Assembly: GCA_913049565.1 (NCBI GenBank)
Contig: CAJWZG010000033.1
Coordinates: forward strand, 1-17,037
From: an uncultured Gammaproteobacteria bacterium
GTDB taxonomy: Bacteria; Pseudomonadota; Gammaproteobacteria; Pseudomonadales; Azotimanducaceae_A
Direction of reading: 5' to 3'
DNA length: 17,037 nt
The notes below the pieces were generated by a model. That model saw nothing but the letters and a program-made list of their open reading frames with translations, had not been told where the DNA came from and ran no database searches. The translations under genes were made by a program, and so were the position numbers. Every line of letters starts with the position of its first letter. Position 1 is the stretch's first letter. This document shows positions 6,665-14,800 of this stretch, one piece after another.

Positions 6665-7843
6665 ATGCGTTTTGACCTGACCTCAAAGCAGTTGGCCTTT
6701 AAAGAAGAGGTTGAAACTTTCCTCCACGATAATTTGCCCGTCGATGTGGCTGCTAAGGTGAAACGTGGAGCCGGTGTATCGAAAGAAGAACTGACTCATT
6801 GGACGCGCACGCTAAATGCTAAGGGTTGGGCGGCTCCTGCTTGGCCAATTGAGCATGGCGGCACCGGGTGGAATCTCATGCAGCGGCATATTTTTGATGT
6901 CGCCTGTCGCGCAGCCCATGCTCCAGCGTTATCGGGTTTCGGCTTCAATATGGTCGGGCCTGCGATTATTAAATTTGGCTCTGCGGAACAGCACGCCCAG
7001 TTCTTGCCGAAAATTTTGAACGCGGATTTGTGGTTTTGTCAGGGGTACTCCGAACCCCAGGCAGGTTCAGACTTGGCCAGCGTGCGAACACGTGCGGACA
7101 AAGATGGTGACGACTATGTGGTTTCAGGCTCCAAAATTTGGACGTCAGGAGCAGAGCTTGCGGACTGGATTTTTTGCCTAGTGCGCACCAACCATGAGGT
7201 GCAGCAGCAAAAGGGGATCAGTTTTTTGCTTTTTGATATCACCAGCCCCGGCGTTGAAATCAAACCACTCTTCGCCTTCAATGGTAAACGGTTGTGGAAT
7301 CAAGTCTTCTTTGACCATGTGCGTGTGCCTGTGGCCCAGCGGTTGGGTGATGAAGATAAGGGCTGGACGGTGGCGAAAAGCCTGCTGGGCGACGAACGCC
7401 TAATGGTGTCGCGGGTCTCTGAAAATAAGCGCGTTTTGGGTGTGCTCAAAGAGGCTATGGAACAGCAACAGCAGCGAGGCATCCTGTTGCCCGAGAGCCT
7501 TAGCGGTGAAATTAGTGCGTTGGAAATTCGTCTGCAGGCCTTAGAAATGACCAGCTTGCGCATTCTCACTCAAGCCGACTCGGGCTCTCAAATTGGCGCT
7601 GAACCCAGCATGCTGAAACTCAAAGGCAGTGAATTGGTGCAGGCGCAAGACGAACTATTGTTCCGGCTCATCGACCACTTAGCCCTGCCACAGGATTCGG
7701 CTAATACCGGTGATAAGCCGATTAATCCTGCTTGGGCGGAGTTCATCGCGTCAGGCCGGTATCACCATCGTGGCTATACGATTGCCGGCGGCTCTTCCGA
7801 GGTGCAGCACAACATCATCGCCAAGCAGGTATTAGGCTTTTAG
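6665..7843 (+). CDS. Acyl-CoA dehydrogenase family protein
   Basis: This 392-residue flavoenzyme should introduce an alpha,beta double bond into an acyl-CoA, passing electrons to ETF. The three-domain layout is normal: an N-terminal helical domain (about 1-120), a middle beta domain with the signature FCQGYSEPQAGSDLASVRT (124-142) and KIWTSGAELADWIF (157-170), and a C-terminal helical domain. The C-terminal signature is AGGSSEVQHNIIAKQVLG, so the usual catalytic Glu of short- and medium-chain enzymes (YEGT) is Gly375. This GGSSE form is common in bacterial paralogues, such as those named pimeloyl-CoA or steroid side-chain dehydrogenases, where the base lies elsewhere or subunits pair. It follows the crotonase gene on the same strand and ends 17 bases before a convergent gene, with no obvious terminator between them. 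The substrate is unknown. Confidence 0.95.
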   Translation: MRFDLTSKQLAFKEEVETFLHDNLPVDVAAKVKRGAGVSKEELTHWTRTLNAKGWAAPAWPIEHGGTGWNLMQRHIFDVACRAAHAPALSGFGFNMVGPAIIKFGSAEQHAQFLPKILNADLWFCQGYSEPQAGSDLASVRTRADKDGDDYVVSGSKIWTSGAELADWIFCLVRTNHEVQQQKGISFLLFDITSPGVEIKPLFAFNGKRLWNQVFFDHVRVPVAQRLGDEDKGWTVAKSLLGDERLMVSRVSENKRVLGVLKEAMEQQQQRGILLPESLSGEISALEIRLQALEMTSLRILTQADSGSQIGAEPSMLKLKGSELVQAQDELLFRLIDHLALPQDSANTGDKPINPAWAEFIASGRYHHRGYTIAGGSSEVQHNIIAKQVLGF

Positions 7844-7860
7844 CCAACGCGAACTCCGTA

Positions 7861-9066
7861 TCACGCCAGCAGAGCCTTTAGGTCAGCCTCCGGGTCGGCT
7901 AGCATCGCCGGATCGGCAGCTTTGCCCACTAGTTGCTTGCACAGCATGAATTCCTTTGGGCTGTTCACTGCATCGGCAGCGACGATCTTGCCTTCTTTTA
8001 GATAAAACACGGCGAACTGGTTGCTGGCCATATCCCCCCGCAGCACTTGTGTATCTCCATCAGCGGAAAACCCCACCATCTGTAGTTTCAGTTCGTATTG
8101 GTCCGACCAGAACCAAGGGATAGCCGCGTATGTTTTTTTATCGCCCAGCATATTTGCCGTGCTGACTCGGGCTTGTTCCATCGCATTGGGTACCGACTCA
8201 AGCCGCAGGCGACGGTCGAGTAGTGGGTTAGGGTGATTGGTGCAGTCCCCGGCAGCGTAAACGCAGGGGTCTGAAGTGCGGCAGTGGTCGTCTACCACGA
8301 CACCGTTATCGCAGGTTATGCCAGCACTTTCTGCCAGCTCTGTGTTGGGAATGATGCCGATGCCTACAATCACGATGTCGGCGGGAAAGCGCTGGTCACC
8401 GCAGATCACTTCTTTCACCTCAGTATCGCCCGCAAAGCCGGTAACGCCGGTATTTGTTCGAATGTTGACGCCACGCCCCTCATGCAGCTGGTGGTAGTAA
8501 GCCGACATTTCAGGAGTGGTTACCCGCTGTAAAATGCGATCCTCCATTTCCAGTACCTGCACGTTCAAGCCCAGCTCTCGGCCTACCGCAGCAACCTCCA
8601 GACCGATATAGCCACCGCCGACAATCACCAAGTTTGCGTCCGGTCGCATACCCTCGCGAAGGCCGTCAACATCGTCCATCGTTCGCAGATAGTGGATACC
8701 CGGTAGTTCTGAGCCCTCGATGCTTAGCTTACGCGGGCGCGAGCCAGTACTGATCAACAGATGATCGTAAGACAGCGTCTCGTTGGAGCTGAGAGTGACA
8801 GTTTTCGCTGAGGTATCGATGGCCGTGGCTGAGGTGCTTAATCTCATCGCAATACTGCGATCGGTATAAAACGACTCGGCTCGCAGATAGACCTTGTCCG
8901 CGCTTTGATCGCCCTTCAGATAGGCTTTGGAAAGCGGTGGCCGTTGATAGGGGATATGCGGTTCGTCACCAATGATGGTGATATCTCCATCATATTTGGC
9001 TTGTCGCAAACTCGCAGCTGCCTGGCCCGCTGCGTGGCCTGCCCCAATAATCACTACACCTGACAT
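7861..9066 (-). CDS. FAD-dependent ferredoxin/rubredoxin reductase-like oxidoreductase
   Basis: This roughly 401-residue pyridine-nucleotide-disulfide-fold flavoprotein resembles putidaredoxin, rhodocoxin and rubredoxin reductases, which pass electrons from NAD(P)H to a small iron-sulfur protein. Visible parts are the FAD dinucleotide fold (VVIIGAGHAAGQAAASLR at the N-terminus), the PYQRPPLSKAYL segment near 40-51 that is diagnostic of this group, the NAD-binding fold (LVIVGGGYIGLEVAAVG near 146), the second FAD motif VYAAGDCTNHPNPLL near 270, and a C-terminal reductase domain (IPWFWSDQYELKLQMVG). There is no CxxC redox pair, as expected. Two ATGs are adjacent; GAGGAAG suits the second (9066) better than 9069. 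No ferredoxin, rubredoxin, P450 or oxygenase gene lies in the window, so its partner is elsewhere. It is divergent from the hydroxyacid dehydrogenase gene. Confidence 0.94.
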   Translation of the reverse strand: MSGVVIIGAGHAAGQAAASLRQAKYDGDITIIGDEPHIPYQRPPLSKAYLKGDQSADKVYLRAESFYTDRSIAMRLSTSATAIDTSAKTVTLSSNETLSYDHLLISTGSRPRKLSIEGSELPGIHYLRTMDDVDGLREGMRPDANLVIVGGGYIGLEVAAVGRELGLNVQVLEMEDRILQRVTTPEMSAYYHQLHEGRGVNIRTNTGVTGFAGDTEVKEVICGDQRFPADIVIVGIGIIPNTELAESAGITCDNGVVVDDHCRTSDPCVYAAGDCTNHPNPLLDRRLRLESVPNAMEQARVSTANMLGDKKTYAAIPWFWSDQYELKLQMVGFSADGDTQVLRGDMASNQFAVFYLKEGKIVAADAVNSPKEFMLCKQLVGKAADPAMLADPEADLKALLA

Positions 9067-9155
9067 CATGACTTCCTCAAGCTTCGAAAGGGCCGCAGTT
9101 TACCTTGTCCACAGACGCTGCGGCAGATAACTTTGTGTCATTGGAGGGGGGAACA

Positions 9156-10247
9156 ATGTCAGAACAACAAAATGTCGAGTTTCGCAGTCTCACCGAGATG
9201 GTGCAGTTGGCACAAAAAAACTTGGAACGCGGCGATTGGGATTATCTGGTGGGTGCAGCAGACACGGAGGCCAGCCTGCGGCGTAACCGTGCGGCAGTGG
9301 AGTCTTGGGTTTTCAAACCGCGCATTTTGAATGATGTTAGCCAAGTCAACACGCAATCTGAGCTATTGGGTAGTGAAATGCGGATTCCCGTAGTACTCCC
9401 ACCTATCGGCTCAGTGCAGGCATTTGACGCGGGTGGCGGCATCAGTGTCGCCAGGGCCGCTAAAGACTTTGGTGTACTGCAAATTCTCAGTTCCTCCTGC
9501 GCACCAGATTACGAAGCGGTGGCTCAGGGGGTACCCGGCCCGCGGATTTATCAACTCTATCTGATGGGTGATCGTGCGTGGATGGACGATCATATTCACC
9601 GCGCCAAGGCAGCCGGTTACACCGGGTTTTGTCTTACTGCGGATACGCAGGTTTACTCGCGGCGCGAGCGAGATGTGATGAAGGGCTATGTGCCGATGTC
9701 AGGTCGTAACGCATCCGTTGCGGGTGAAAATTTTGGTCACCAAGCCAGCATGACTTGGGAAACCGTTACACATATTAAGCAAACCCATGACATTCCTCTT
9801 ATCGTAAAAGGGGTTATGCACGGCGATGATGCGGCGCGTTGCGTTGAGGCGGGCGTCGACGTGATTTATGTCTCAAACCACGGCGGTCGCCAGCTAGACC
9901 ACACCATGGCCTGCATCGATGCGCTCCCTGATATCAGCGCCTCAGTTGCTGGCAGGGTGCCCGTGGTCGTAGACGGTGGATTTATGCGTGGCGCTGATGT
10001 GGTTAAAGGTCTTTGTCTAGGTGCTGACTTCGTCGGTCTGGGCCGCTTCGAAGGCCTTGCGATGGCTGCAGGGGGCTATGCAGCCCTGATGCGAGGGCTG
10101 AAGATATTAGAGCAAGAAATACGTATCAGCATGGCTTTGCTCGGCGTACCTGAGCTTGCTGGGTTGAACCCTTCGTTACTGCACCGCGCCCAGCCGCTAT
10201 TACAACCCAGTGTTTTAAGCGCTTTTCCGTTAATCGAAGATTATTGA
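9156..10247 (+). CDS. FMN-dependent alpha-hydroxyacid dehydrogenase/oxidase
   Basis: This TIM-barrel flavoenzyme of 363 residues belongs to the glycolate oxidase / L-lactate dehydrogenase / mandelate dehydrogenase family and oxidises an L-2-hydroxy acid to the keto acid. Active-site residues can be placed: Tyr30 (WDYLVGAAD), Tyr135 (YQLY), the TADTQVYSRRERD segment (161-173), Lys218, and the His242/Arg245 pair in SNHGGRQLDH. The FMN phosphate site is VVVDGGFMRGADVVKGL. I chose the ATG at 9156 because GGAGGGGG lies just before it; the longer reading from 9105 adds 17 unlike residues. No membrane-insertion loop is evident, so it is probably soluble, with electron acceptor unknown. It stops eight bases before the convergent DUF1820 gene. 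A D-hydroxyacid dehydrogenase lies far upstream, but any link is unproven. Confidence 0.94.
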   Translation: MSEQQNVEFRSLTEMVQLAQKNLERGDWDYLVGAADTEASLRRNRAAVESWVFKPRILNDVSQVNTQSELLGSEMRIPVVLPPIGSVQAFDAGGGISVARAAKDFGVLQILSSSCAPDYEAVAQGVPGPRIYQLYLMGDRAWMDDHIHRAKAAGYTGFCLTADTQVYSRRERDVMKGYVPMSGRNASVAGENFGHQASMTWETVTHIKQTHDIPLIVKGVMHGDDAARCVEAGVDVIYVSNHGGRQLDHTMACIDALPDISASVAGRVPVVVDGGFMRGADVVKGLCLGADFVGLGRFEGLAMAAGGYAALMRGLKILEQEIRISMALLGVPELAGLNPSLLHRAQPLLQPSVLSAFPLIEDY

Positions 10248-10255
10248 GTGAACCG

Positions 10256-10588
10256 CTACCGGTCGGTAGGCATCGGCATAGGAAAAGGGGTAACCGTGCT
10301 GCCATCCGTCGCAGTGATTTTTGCAACGCCCTGTTTTTCTACCTCATCGATTCGGATAATGGCGTGCATTGGAATAAACGAACGCTGCACGCCCTCGAAC
10401 TCATTCCGCAGTTTCTCCTCACTGGGGTCGATAACCACCTGTGATTTGTTGCTGAATGTGTAGTCTTCGATTTCAACAAACCCGTAGAGTTCGCTTTGAT
10501 AGATGTTGCGAGCGTAAACCTCGTAAATTTGGCCCTGATTATTGAAGAGCACTCGATAAATATGTTGATTGTCGTCTTTGCTAGCCAT
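10256..10588 (-). CDS. DUF1820 family protein
   Basis: This 110-residue protein matches the conserved DUF1820 family of gammaproteobacteria, whose function is not known. The typical blocks are present: IYRVLFNNQGQIYEVYARN near the N-terminus, YGFVEIEDYTF in the middle, SQVVIDPSEEKLRNEFEGV, and the strongly conserved RSFIPMHAIIRIDEVEKQG. It has no signal peptide or membrane segment. The family often sits beside miaB, as here, where the two genes are divergent and share a 142-base intergenic region. A role in RNA metabolism has sometimes been suggested by such neighbourhood, but nothing in the sequence shows it. Confidence 0.92.
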   Translation of the reverse strand: MASKDDNQHIYRVLFNNQGQIYEVYARNIYQSELYGFVEIEDYTFSNKSQVVIDPSEEKLRNEFEGVQRSFIPMHAIIRIDEVEKQGVAKITATDGSTVTPFPMPMPTDR

Positions 10589-10668
10589 AATGCAGTTCGT
10601 ATCAGTTGTTAAGGGGGATGGTTGGGGTTAAGGCGTCGGATTTCAATACAAAGGCATGCTCTCAGCGT

Positions 10669-10700
10669 TTGCTGGGTATTCCCTTTCAATGGCGTATACT
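10669..10700 (+). promoter_or_regulatory. Weak candidate sigma-70 promoter for miaB
   Basis: TATACT at 10695-10700 matches five of six -10 consensus bases and lies 30 bases before the miaB ATG. The only -35-like element, TTGCTG at 10669-10674, is poor and 20 bases away, so the promoter call rests mostly on the -10 box and position. Confidence 0.25.
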
Positions 10701-10730
10701 TACGCCCCGATTTTTGAACGTTTGTACCGC

Positions 10731-12053
10731 ATGACGAAAAAGCTCTTTGTGAAAACTCATGGCTGTCAGATGAATGAGTACGACTCTGCTCGCATGCTCG
10801 ACGTGCTCAAAGATGCCGAGGGCTATGAGTTGGCAGCCTCAGAAGAAGAAGCTGATTTGCTGCTACTCAACACTTGCTCGATACGCGAAAAGGCGCAGGA
10901 AAAGGTGTTTCACCAGCTTGGCCGCTGGCAAAAGCTGAAACAGGCGCGCCCTGACCTGGTGATTGGCGTTGGCGGTTGCGTTGCCAGTCAAGAAGGTGAC
11001 GCCATCATGAAGCGCGCGCCGGTTGTAGATATGGTCTTTGGCCCGCAGACCATTCATCGTCTTCCCGAGATGGTTGCCAAGCGTCAGCAGCAGTTGTTGC
11101 CGGTTGTTGATGTTACCTTTCCCGAGGTAGAAAAATTTGACCGCCTGCCAGAGCCGAGCGTCGATGGTCCTGCGGCTTTCGTCTCGATAATGGAAGGTTG
11201 CAGCAAGTACTGCAGTTTTTGCGTCGTACCCTACACCCGAGGTGAAGAAGTTAGCCGCTCGGTAGCATCAGTGATGGAAGAGGTGAAGAGCCTCGCGCGT
11301 AGAGGTGTACGTGAGATCCATCTGCTGGGCCAAAACGTAAACTCCTACAGTGGCAATATCGACGGTGACGAGGCTGACTTAGCCGAATTGATTTATTACG
11401 TGGCCGACGTTTCAGGGGTTGAGCGCATTCGATTTACCACTTCCCATCCCATGGACTTCTCAGACAATTTGATTCAAGCCTTTGCGGATGTTCCTGCGCT
11501 GGTCGATCACTTACACCTGCCGGTGCAATCGGGTTCAGACCGTATCTTAGAAGCGATGAAACGCGGGCATACGGCGAATGATTATCGTGAGCGGATCGCG
11601 AAACTTCGTCAGGTGCGTCCGAACATCAGCTTGTCATCGGACTTTATCGTCGGTTTCCCGGGCGAAACTGAACAAGAGTTCGATGAAACCATGGCGCTGA
11701 TTGATGAAATCGGTTTTGACACATCTTTCAGTTTTATTTACAGCCCCCGACCGGGTACCCCTGCGGCAGGTTTGCTCGACGAAGTGCCTGAGCCAGCCAA
11801 AAAAGAGTGGCTTCAGGCACTACAGGCGAAAATCAGAGAGCAGGCCGACGGTATTTCGCAAGCCATGCAAGGCACGACTGTGCGTGTACTGGTGATGAGT
11901 GAGGCGCGCAGGGGTGATGGTCAATTGGCCGGGCGCACCGAGAATAACCGTGTCGTAAACTTCGACGGCGCAACCGCATTGATTGGCGATTTCGCCGAGG
12001 TACTTATTACCGAAGCGCTGCCCAACTCTTTGCGCGGTCAATTGATCAAGTAA
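10731..12053 (+). CDS. miaB: tRNA-2-methylthio-N6-dimethylallyladenosine synthase MiaB
   Basis: This radical-SAM methylthiotransferase converts i6A37 to ms2i6A37 in tRNAs that read codons starting with U. The N-terminal domain holds the three Cys ligands of the auxiliary cluster: Cys12 ([11 protein letters not shown]), Cys49 ([14 protein letters not shown]) and Cys83 ([10 protein letters not shown]). The radical-SAM cluster is Cys157, Cys161 and Cys164 ([16 protein letters not shown]). A C-terminal TRAM-like RNA-binding domain begins near residue 375 ([19 protein letters not shown]). The start at 10731 gives [19 protein letters not shown], aligning exactly with the E. coli start; upstream in-frame Met codons are not needed. 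It leads the block miaB-phoH-ybeY-corC-lnt. Its stop is 83 bases before phoH. Confidence 0.98.
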   Translation: MTKKLFVKTHGCQMNEYDSARMLDVLKDAEGYELAASEEEADLLLLNTCSIREKAQEKVFHQLGRWQKLKQARPDLVIGVGGCVASQEGDAIMKRAPVVDMVFGPQTIHRLPEMVAKRQQQLLPVVDVTFPEVEKFDRLPEPSVDGPAAFVSIMEGCSKYCSFCVVPYTRGEEVSRSVASVMEEVKSLARRGVREIHLLGQNVNSYSGNIDGDEADLAELIYYVADVSGVERIRFTTSHPMDFSDNLIQAFADVPALVDHLHLPVQSGSDRILEAMKRGHTANDYRERIAKLRQVRPNISLSSDFIVGFPGETEQEFDETMALIDEIGFDTSFSFIYSPRPGTPAAGLLDEVPEPAKKEWLQALQAKIREQADGISQAMQGTTVRVLVMSEARRGDGQLAGRTENNRVVNFDGATALIGDFAEVLITEALPNSLRGQLIK

Positions 12054-12136
12054 GTCGCGGCAACAGTCGAAAAAGGGCGTTATTTGGGCGCGCAACTTCT
12101 AGTAGTCTTAGCTTCAGTTAACAACATTGGTGACCT

Positions 12137-13252
12137 TTGCAAAACACGTCAGACGCCACGGCTACCTTGGCAAAAAAAATATCTCTCGAACCGAATGATC
12201 CTAGAAGACTAGCCGCCCTGGTCGGGCCGGTGGATCAAAATATCAAGCACTTGGAAAATCGATTGGGGGTGAGCATTCGCAGCCGAGGCAACGAGTTTCA
12301 GCTAAGCGGTATCCCAAAAGCGGTACAGGCTGCCGAGGCGCTCCTGCATCAGCTCTACCGAGAAACCGTTGGCCGAGACGCCATTGAGCCTGATTTTGTG
12401 CACCTGTTTTTGCAGCAGGCAGGGCTTGACGATCTGATAGCCCAAAATAACGACATGGCGAGTGCGCAAGGCATGCCGGTTGTGATGATGAGTGATGCAG
12501 ACCGAAGTGCCGAGGCGGATACACAAGGGATGAGTAACAGTGGCGACGCCGTGATTCGAACCCCCAAGAAATCCATCAAACCTCGAGGTGCCAATCAACA
12601 AGGCTACTGTCGAGCGATCCGTAAAAACGACATTAATTTCGGCATCGGCCCCGCCGGTACGGGTAAAACTTATTTGGCTGTGGCATGTGCGGTTGAGGCG
12701 TTAGAGTCTCAACAAGTGGCCCGCATATTACTGGTACGTCCAGCCGTCGAGGCCGGGGAAAAACTGGGGTTTTTGCCCGGCGATCTCGCTCAAAAAATCG
12801 ACCCTTATCTACGCCCCCTCTATGACGCGTTATACGAGATGCTTGGGGTTGAGCGGGTGAATAAATACATCGAGCGCAATATCATTGAAGTGGCTCCGTT
12901 GGCTTATATGCGCGGCCGCACCTTGAACAACGCATTCATCATTTTGGATGAAAGCCAGAATACAACCGTGGCCCAAATGAAAATGTTCCTAACCCGGATC
13001 GGATTCGGATCGACCGCAGTGGTTACCGGGGATATTACGCAGATCGATTTGCCTCGGGGCGAGTACTCAGGGTTGATCAACGTGCGCGACGTCTTAGCGC
13101 GTGTTCCCGGCATCGAATTCACGCACTTTGGCTCGAAGGATGTGGTACGTCACCCCTTGGTACAAAAAATTGTAGATGCCTACGATGCTTTTCAAGGTGA
13201 TGGCAGTGCGGGGCGAAGCGATGATCGACGAGGCACTGGAAGAGGTCAGTGA
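12137..13252 (+). CDS. ybeZ: PhoH-like protein YbeZ (ATPase)
   Basis: This 371-residue PhoH-family P-loop ATPase is the usual partner of the endoribonuclease YbeY in rRNA and ribosome quality functions. It has an N-terminal KH-like domain (about 15-80, PVDQNIKHLENRLGV) and an acidic, variable linker (about 105-145), somewhat long for the family. The ATPase core has Walker A GPAGTGKT (171-178), the RPAVEAGEKLGFLPGDL block and Walker B ILDESQN (269-275). The start is TTG, with only a weak GGTG upstream, so low initiation efficiency is possible; no better start is in frame. The gene ends in GTGA, overlapping the ybeY start by four bases, which indicates translational coupling. Confidence 0.97.
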   Translation: MQNTSDATATLAKKISLEPNDPRRLAALVGPVDQNIKHLENRLGVSIRSRGNEFQLSGIPKAVQAAEALLHQLYRETVGRDAIEPDFVHLFLQQAGLDDLIAQNNDMASAQGMPVVMMSDADRSAEADTQGMSNSGDAVIRTPKKSIKPRGANQQGYCRAIRKNDINFGIGPAGTGKTYLAVACAVEALESQQVARILLVRPAVEAGEKLGFLPGDLAQKIDPYLRPLYDALYEMLGVERVNKYIERNIIEVAPLAYMRGRTLNNAFIILDESQNTTVAQMKMFLTRIGFGSTAVVTGDITQIDLPRGEYSGLINVRDVLARVPGIEFTHFGSKDVVRHPLVQKIVDAYDAFQGDGSAGRSDDRRGTGRGQ

Positions 13253-13806
13253 ACCACGCAGAAATGCATCTGTCTTTCTCTCTGCAGGTACAAGTTGCTG
13301 ATGAATGCCACGCTGCGGCTAGTCCTAAAGCCTTGTCGGATTCTTTTGCGGCCTGTCTTGCCGCCCTTGCGCAAAATCTACCCAAAGAGCAAGCAGCAAA
13401 GCTGGCGAGGGACATATGCGTTCGGCTTTGCGGTGATACGGAGTCGCGTCAGTTGAATTTCGACTATCGTGGACGAGCTACCCCGACCAATGTTCTAAGC
13501 TTCGGTGGCTTGTCGGAAGAGCAAGATCAGTCGGCTTGGATTGAGGAGGGATTAAACAAGAAGCCGCCTGTATTACCGCTGGGGGATTTGGCGATCTGCT
13601 GGTCGGTTGTGGGGGCTGAAGCTGCCGAGCAGGGCAAATCTTTGGAAAACCATCTCAGACACCTTTTTTTGCATGGGGTGCTACACCTGTTGGGTTTTGA
13701 CCATGAGTCTGAGGTTGCTGCCAACGAGATGGAGCAATTGGAAACCGCGACACTGGTGCTTCTGAATATTCCCAATCCCTACGCCGACACGGCTGAAAAT
13801 GGATAA
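13249..13806 (+). CDS. ybeY: Endoribonuclease YbeY (rRNA maturation factor)
   Basis: This single-strand endoribonuclease acts in 16S rRNA 3'-end maturation and 70S ribosome quality control. The zinc motif HGVLHLLGFDH (142-152) supplies His142, His146 and His152, and the conserved YRGRATPTNVLSF segment (73-85) includes the basic residue important for activity. At 185 residues it is longer than the E. coli protein (155), with an insert of about 20 residues at 88-108 before LGDLAICW. The GTG start overlaps the phoH stop (GTGA); an ATG at 13264 would drop five residues. It is followed after 77 bases by corC. Confidence 0.97.
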   Translation: MNHAEMHLSFSLQVQVADECHAAASPKALSDSFAACLAALAQNLPKEQAAKLARDICVRLCGDTESRQLNFDYRGRATPTNVLSFGGLSEEQDQSAWIEEGLNKKPPVLPLGDLAICWSVVGAEAAEQGKSLENHLRHLFLHGVLHLLGFDHESEVAANEMEQLETATLVLLNIPNPYADTAENG

Positions 13807-13824
13807 ACCCGCCGCTTGCAATTC

Positions 13825-13887
13825 ATGGCGCGCTTACCTAAAACGGCAGTTCTTGAGGAGCCAGAACTTGGCAGTGACAATCTATGA
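13825..13887 (+). CDS. Possible 20-codon ORF coupled to corC
   Basis: An ATG at 13825 opens a 20-codon frame (begins MARLPKTAVL) whose TGA overlaps the corC ATG as ATGA, filling nearly all of the ybeY-corC gap. There is no clear ribosome site before it. Inside it, AGTTCT (13848-13853) and AGAACT (13863-13868) can pair across nine bases and would enclose TGAGGAG. It could be a coupling leader, or a chance frame. Confidence 0.2.
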   Translation: MARLPKTAVLEEPELGSDNL

Positions 13888-14765
13888 GTGATCAACAAGA
13901 TCTTGGTCGAGAGGGTTCAGACAAGACCCACCGGCGCACCATGCGCGAATGGATCGGCGATCTGTTTTCAGATGAACCCGACAATGTGCCTGAACTGCTT
14001 GAAATACTGCAGGATGCTGCGCAGCGCCAACTGATAGAAGTCGATGCGTTGAACATGATTTTTGGTGCGCTGCATGTCAGCGACATGCACGCTAGAGACA
14101 TTATGATTCCGCGCTCATCCTTGGTGGTGGTTCAAGAGGATCAGCAACCTGCGGAATTCCTACCTACAGTTATCCAATCTCGCCACTCTCGTTTTCCGGT
14201 GACCGGCGATGATCTCGACGACATCAAAGGCATTCTCCATGCCAAAGATTTGCTGCCACTGGTGCTCCAGGAGAGTGGCCAGCGATTCAACATGAAAGAC
14301 AGTATCCGTCCAGCAGCAGTAGTGCCTGAAAGCAAACGGCTGAATGTACTGTTGCAAGAATTTCGAACCAATCGCAACCATATGGCGTTAGTCGTGGATG
14401 AATACGGCCAAACATCTGGGGCGGTCACTATCGAGGATGTATTAGAACAGATCGTTGGTGAAATTGAAGATGAGCACGATGTCGATGACGATAGCTTCGT
14501 AAAACAAATCGAACCTTGCTCGTTCCATGTGAAAGCAACGACAGAGATAGAAGACTTCAACGAATATTTCGGGCTTAACTTTTCAGACGATGAGTTCGAC
14601 ACCATTGGCGGTATCGTCCTGCAGGCCTTTGGGCATGTGCCTGAATTAGGGGAGACTGTCGAGATCGAGTCGCTGCGCTTTGCAGTGCTGAACGCCGACT
14701 CAAGACGCCTCAGGCTTTTGCGCGTGGATACACCCGAGCCGATACACAACGAAACGCAAGCCTAA
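13884..14765 (+). CDS. corC: HlyC/CorC family protein YbeX (CBS-domain)
   Basis: This 293-residue cytoplasmic protein has no membrane domain, so it is the CorC/YbeX short form. CorC was linked to Mg2+/Co2+ efflux through CorA, while ybeX has more recently been linked to ribosome metabolism, fitting its neighbours. In order it has a charged N-terminus, a helical stretch around the HARDIMIPRSSLVVV signature (residues 69-83), two CBS motifs (about 70-130 and 135-192, the second with NHMALVVDEYGQTSGAVT), the IEDVLEQIVGEIEDEHD acidic segment (193-209), and a C-terminal CorC_HlyC transporter-associated domain (about 212-285, with DEFDTIGGIVL). The nearest ribosome-site-like TGAGGAG is 23 bases upstream inside a possible hairpin, so translation may depend on coupling. 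Confidence 0.96.
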   Translation: MSDQQDLGREGSDKTHRRTMREWIGDLFSDEPDNVPELLEILQDAAQRQLIEVDALNMIFGALHVSDMHARDIMIPRSSLVVVQEDQQPAEFLPTVIQSRHSRFPVTGDDLDDIKGILHAKDLLPLVLQESGQRFNMKDSIRPAAVVPESKRLNVLLQEFRTNRNHMALVVDEYGQTSGAVTIEDVLEQIVGEIEDEHDVDDDSFVKQIEPCSFHVKATTEIEDFNEYFGLNFSDDEFDTIGGIVLQAFGHVPELGETVEIESLRFAVLNADSRRLRLLRVDTPEPIHNETQA

Positions 14766-14800
14766 CCGACAATCCAGATGTTGAAACAGGCGTGGATTCA

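Noticed and set aside
9105..9132. Sigma-70-like TTGTCC and GATAAC boxes before the hydroxyacid dehydrogenase gene
   Set aside because: Each matches only four of six consensus bases and the spacer is 15, too weak to call.
10256..10269. Palindrome CTACCG-GT-CGGTAG at the convergent ends of the hydroxyacid dehydrogenase and DUF1820 genes, as a shared terminator
   Set aside because: The two-base loop is too tight for a hairpin, there is no U-run on either side, and it overlaps the DUF1820 stop codon.
14141..14749. 202-codon minus-strand open frame inside corC
   Set aside because: It is antisense to a well-supported CorC protein with clear CBS motifs, and its Ser-rich content is a mirror of Asp/Glu codons on the coding strand.
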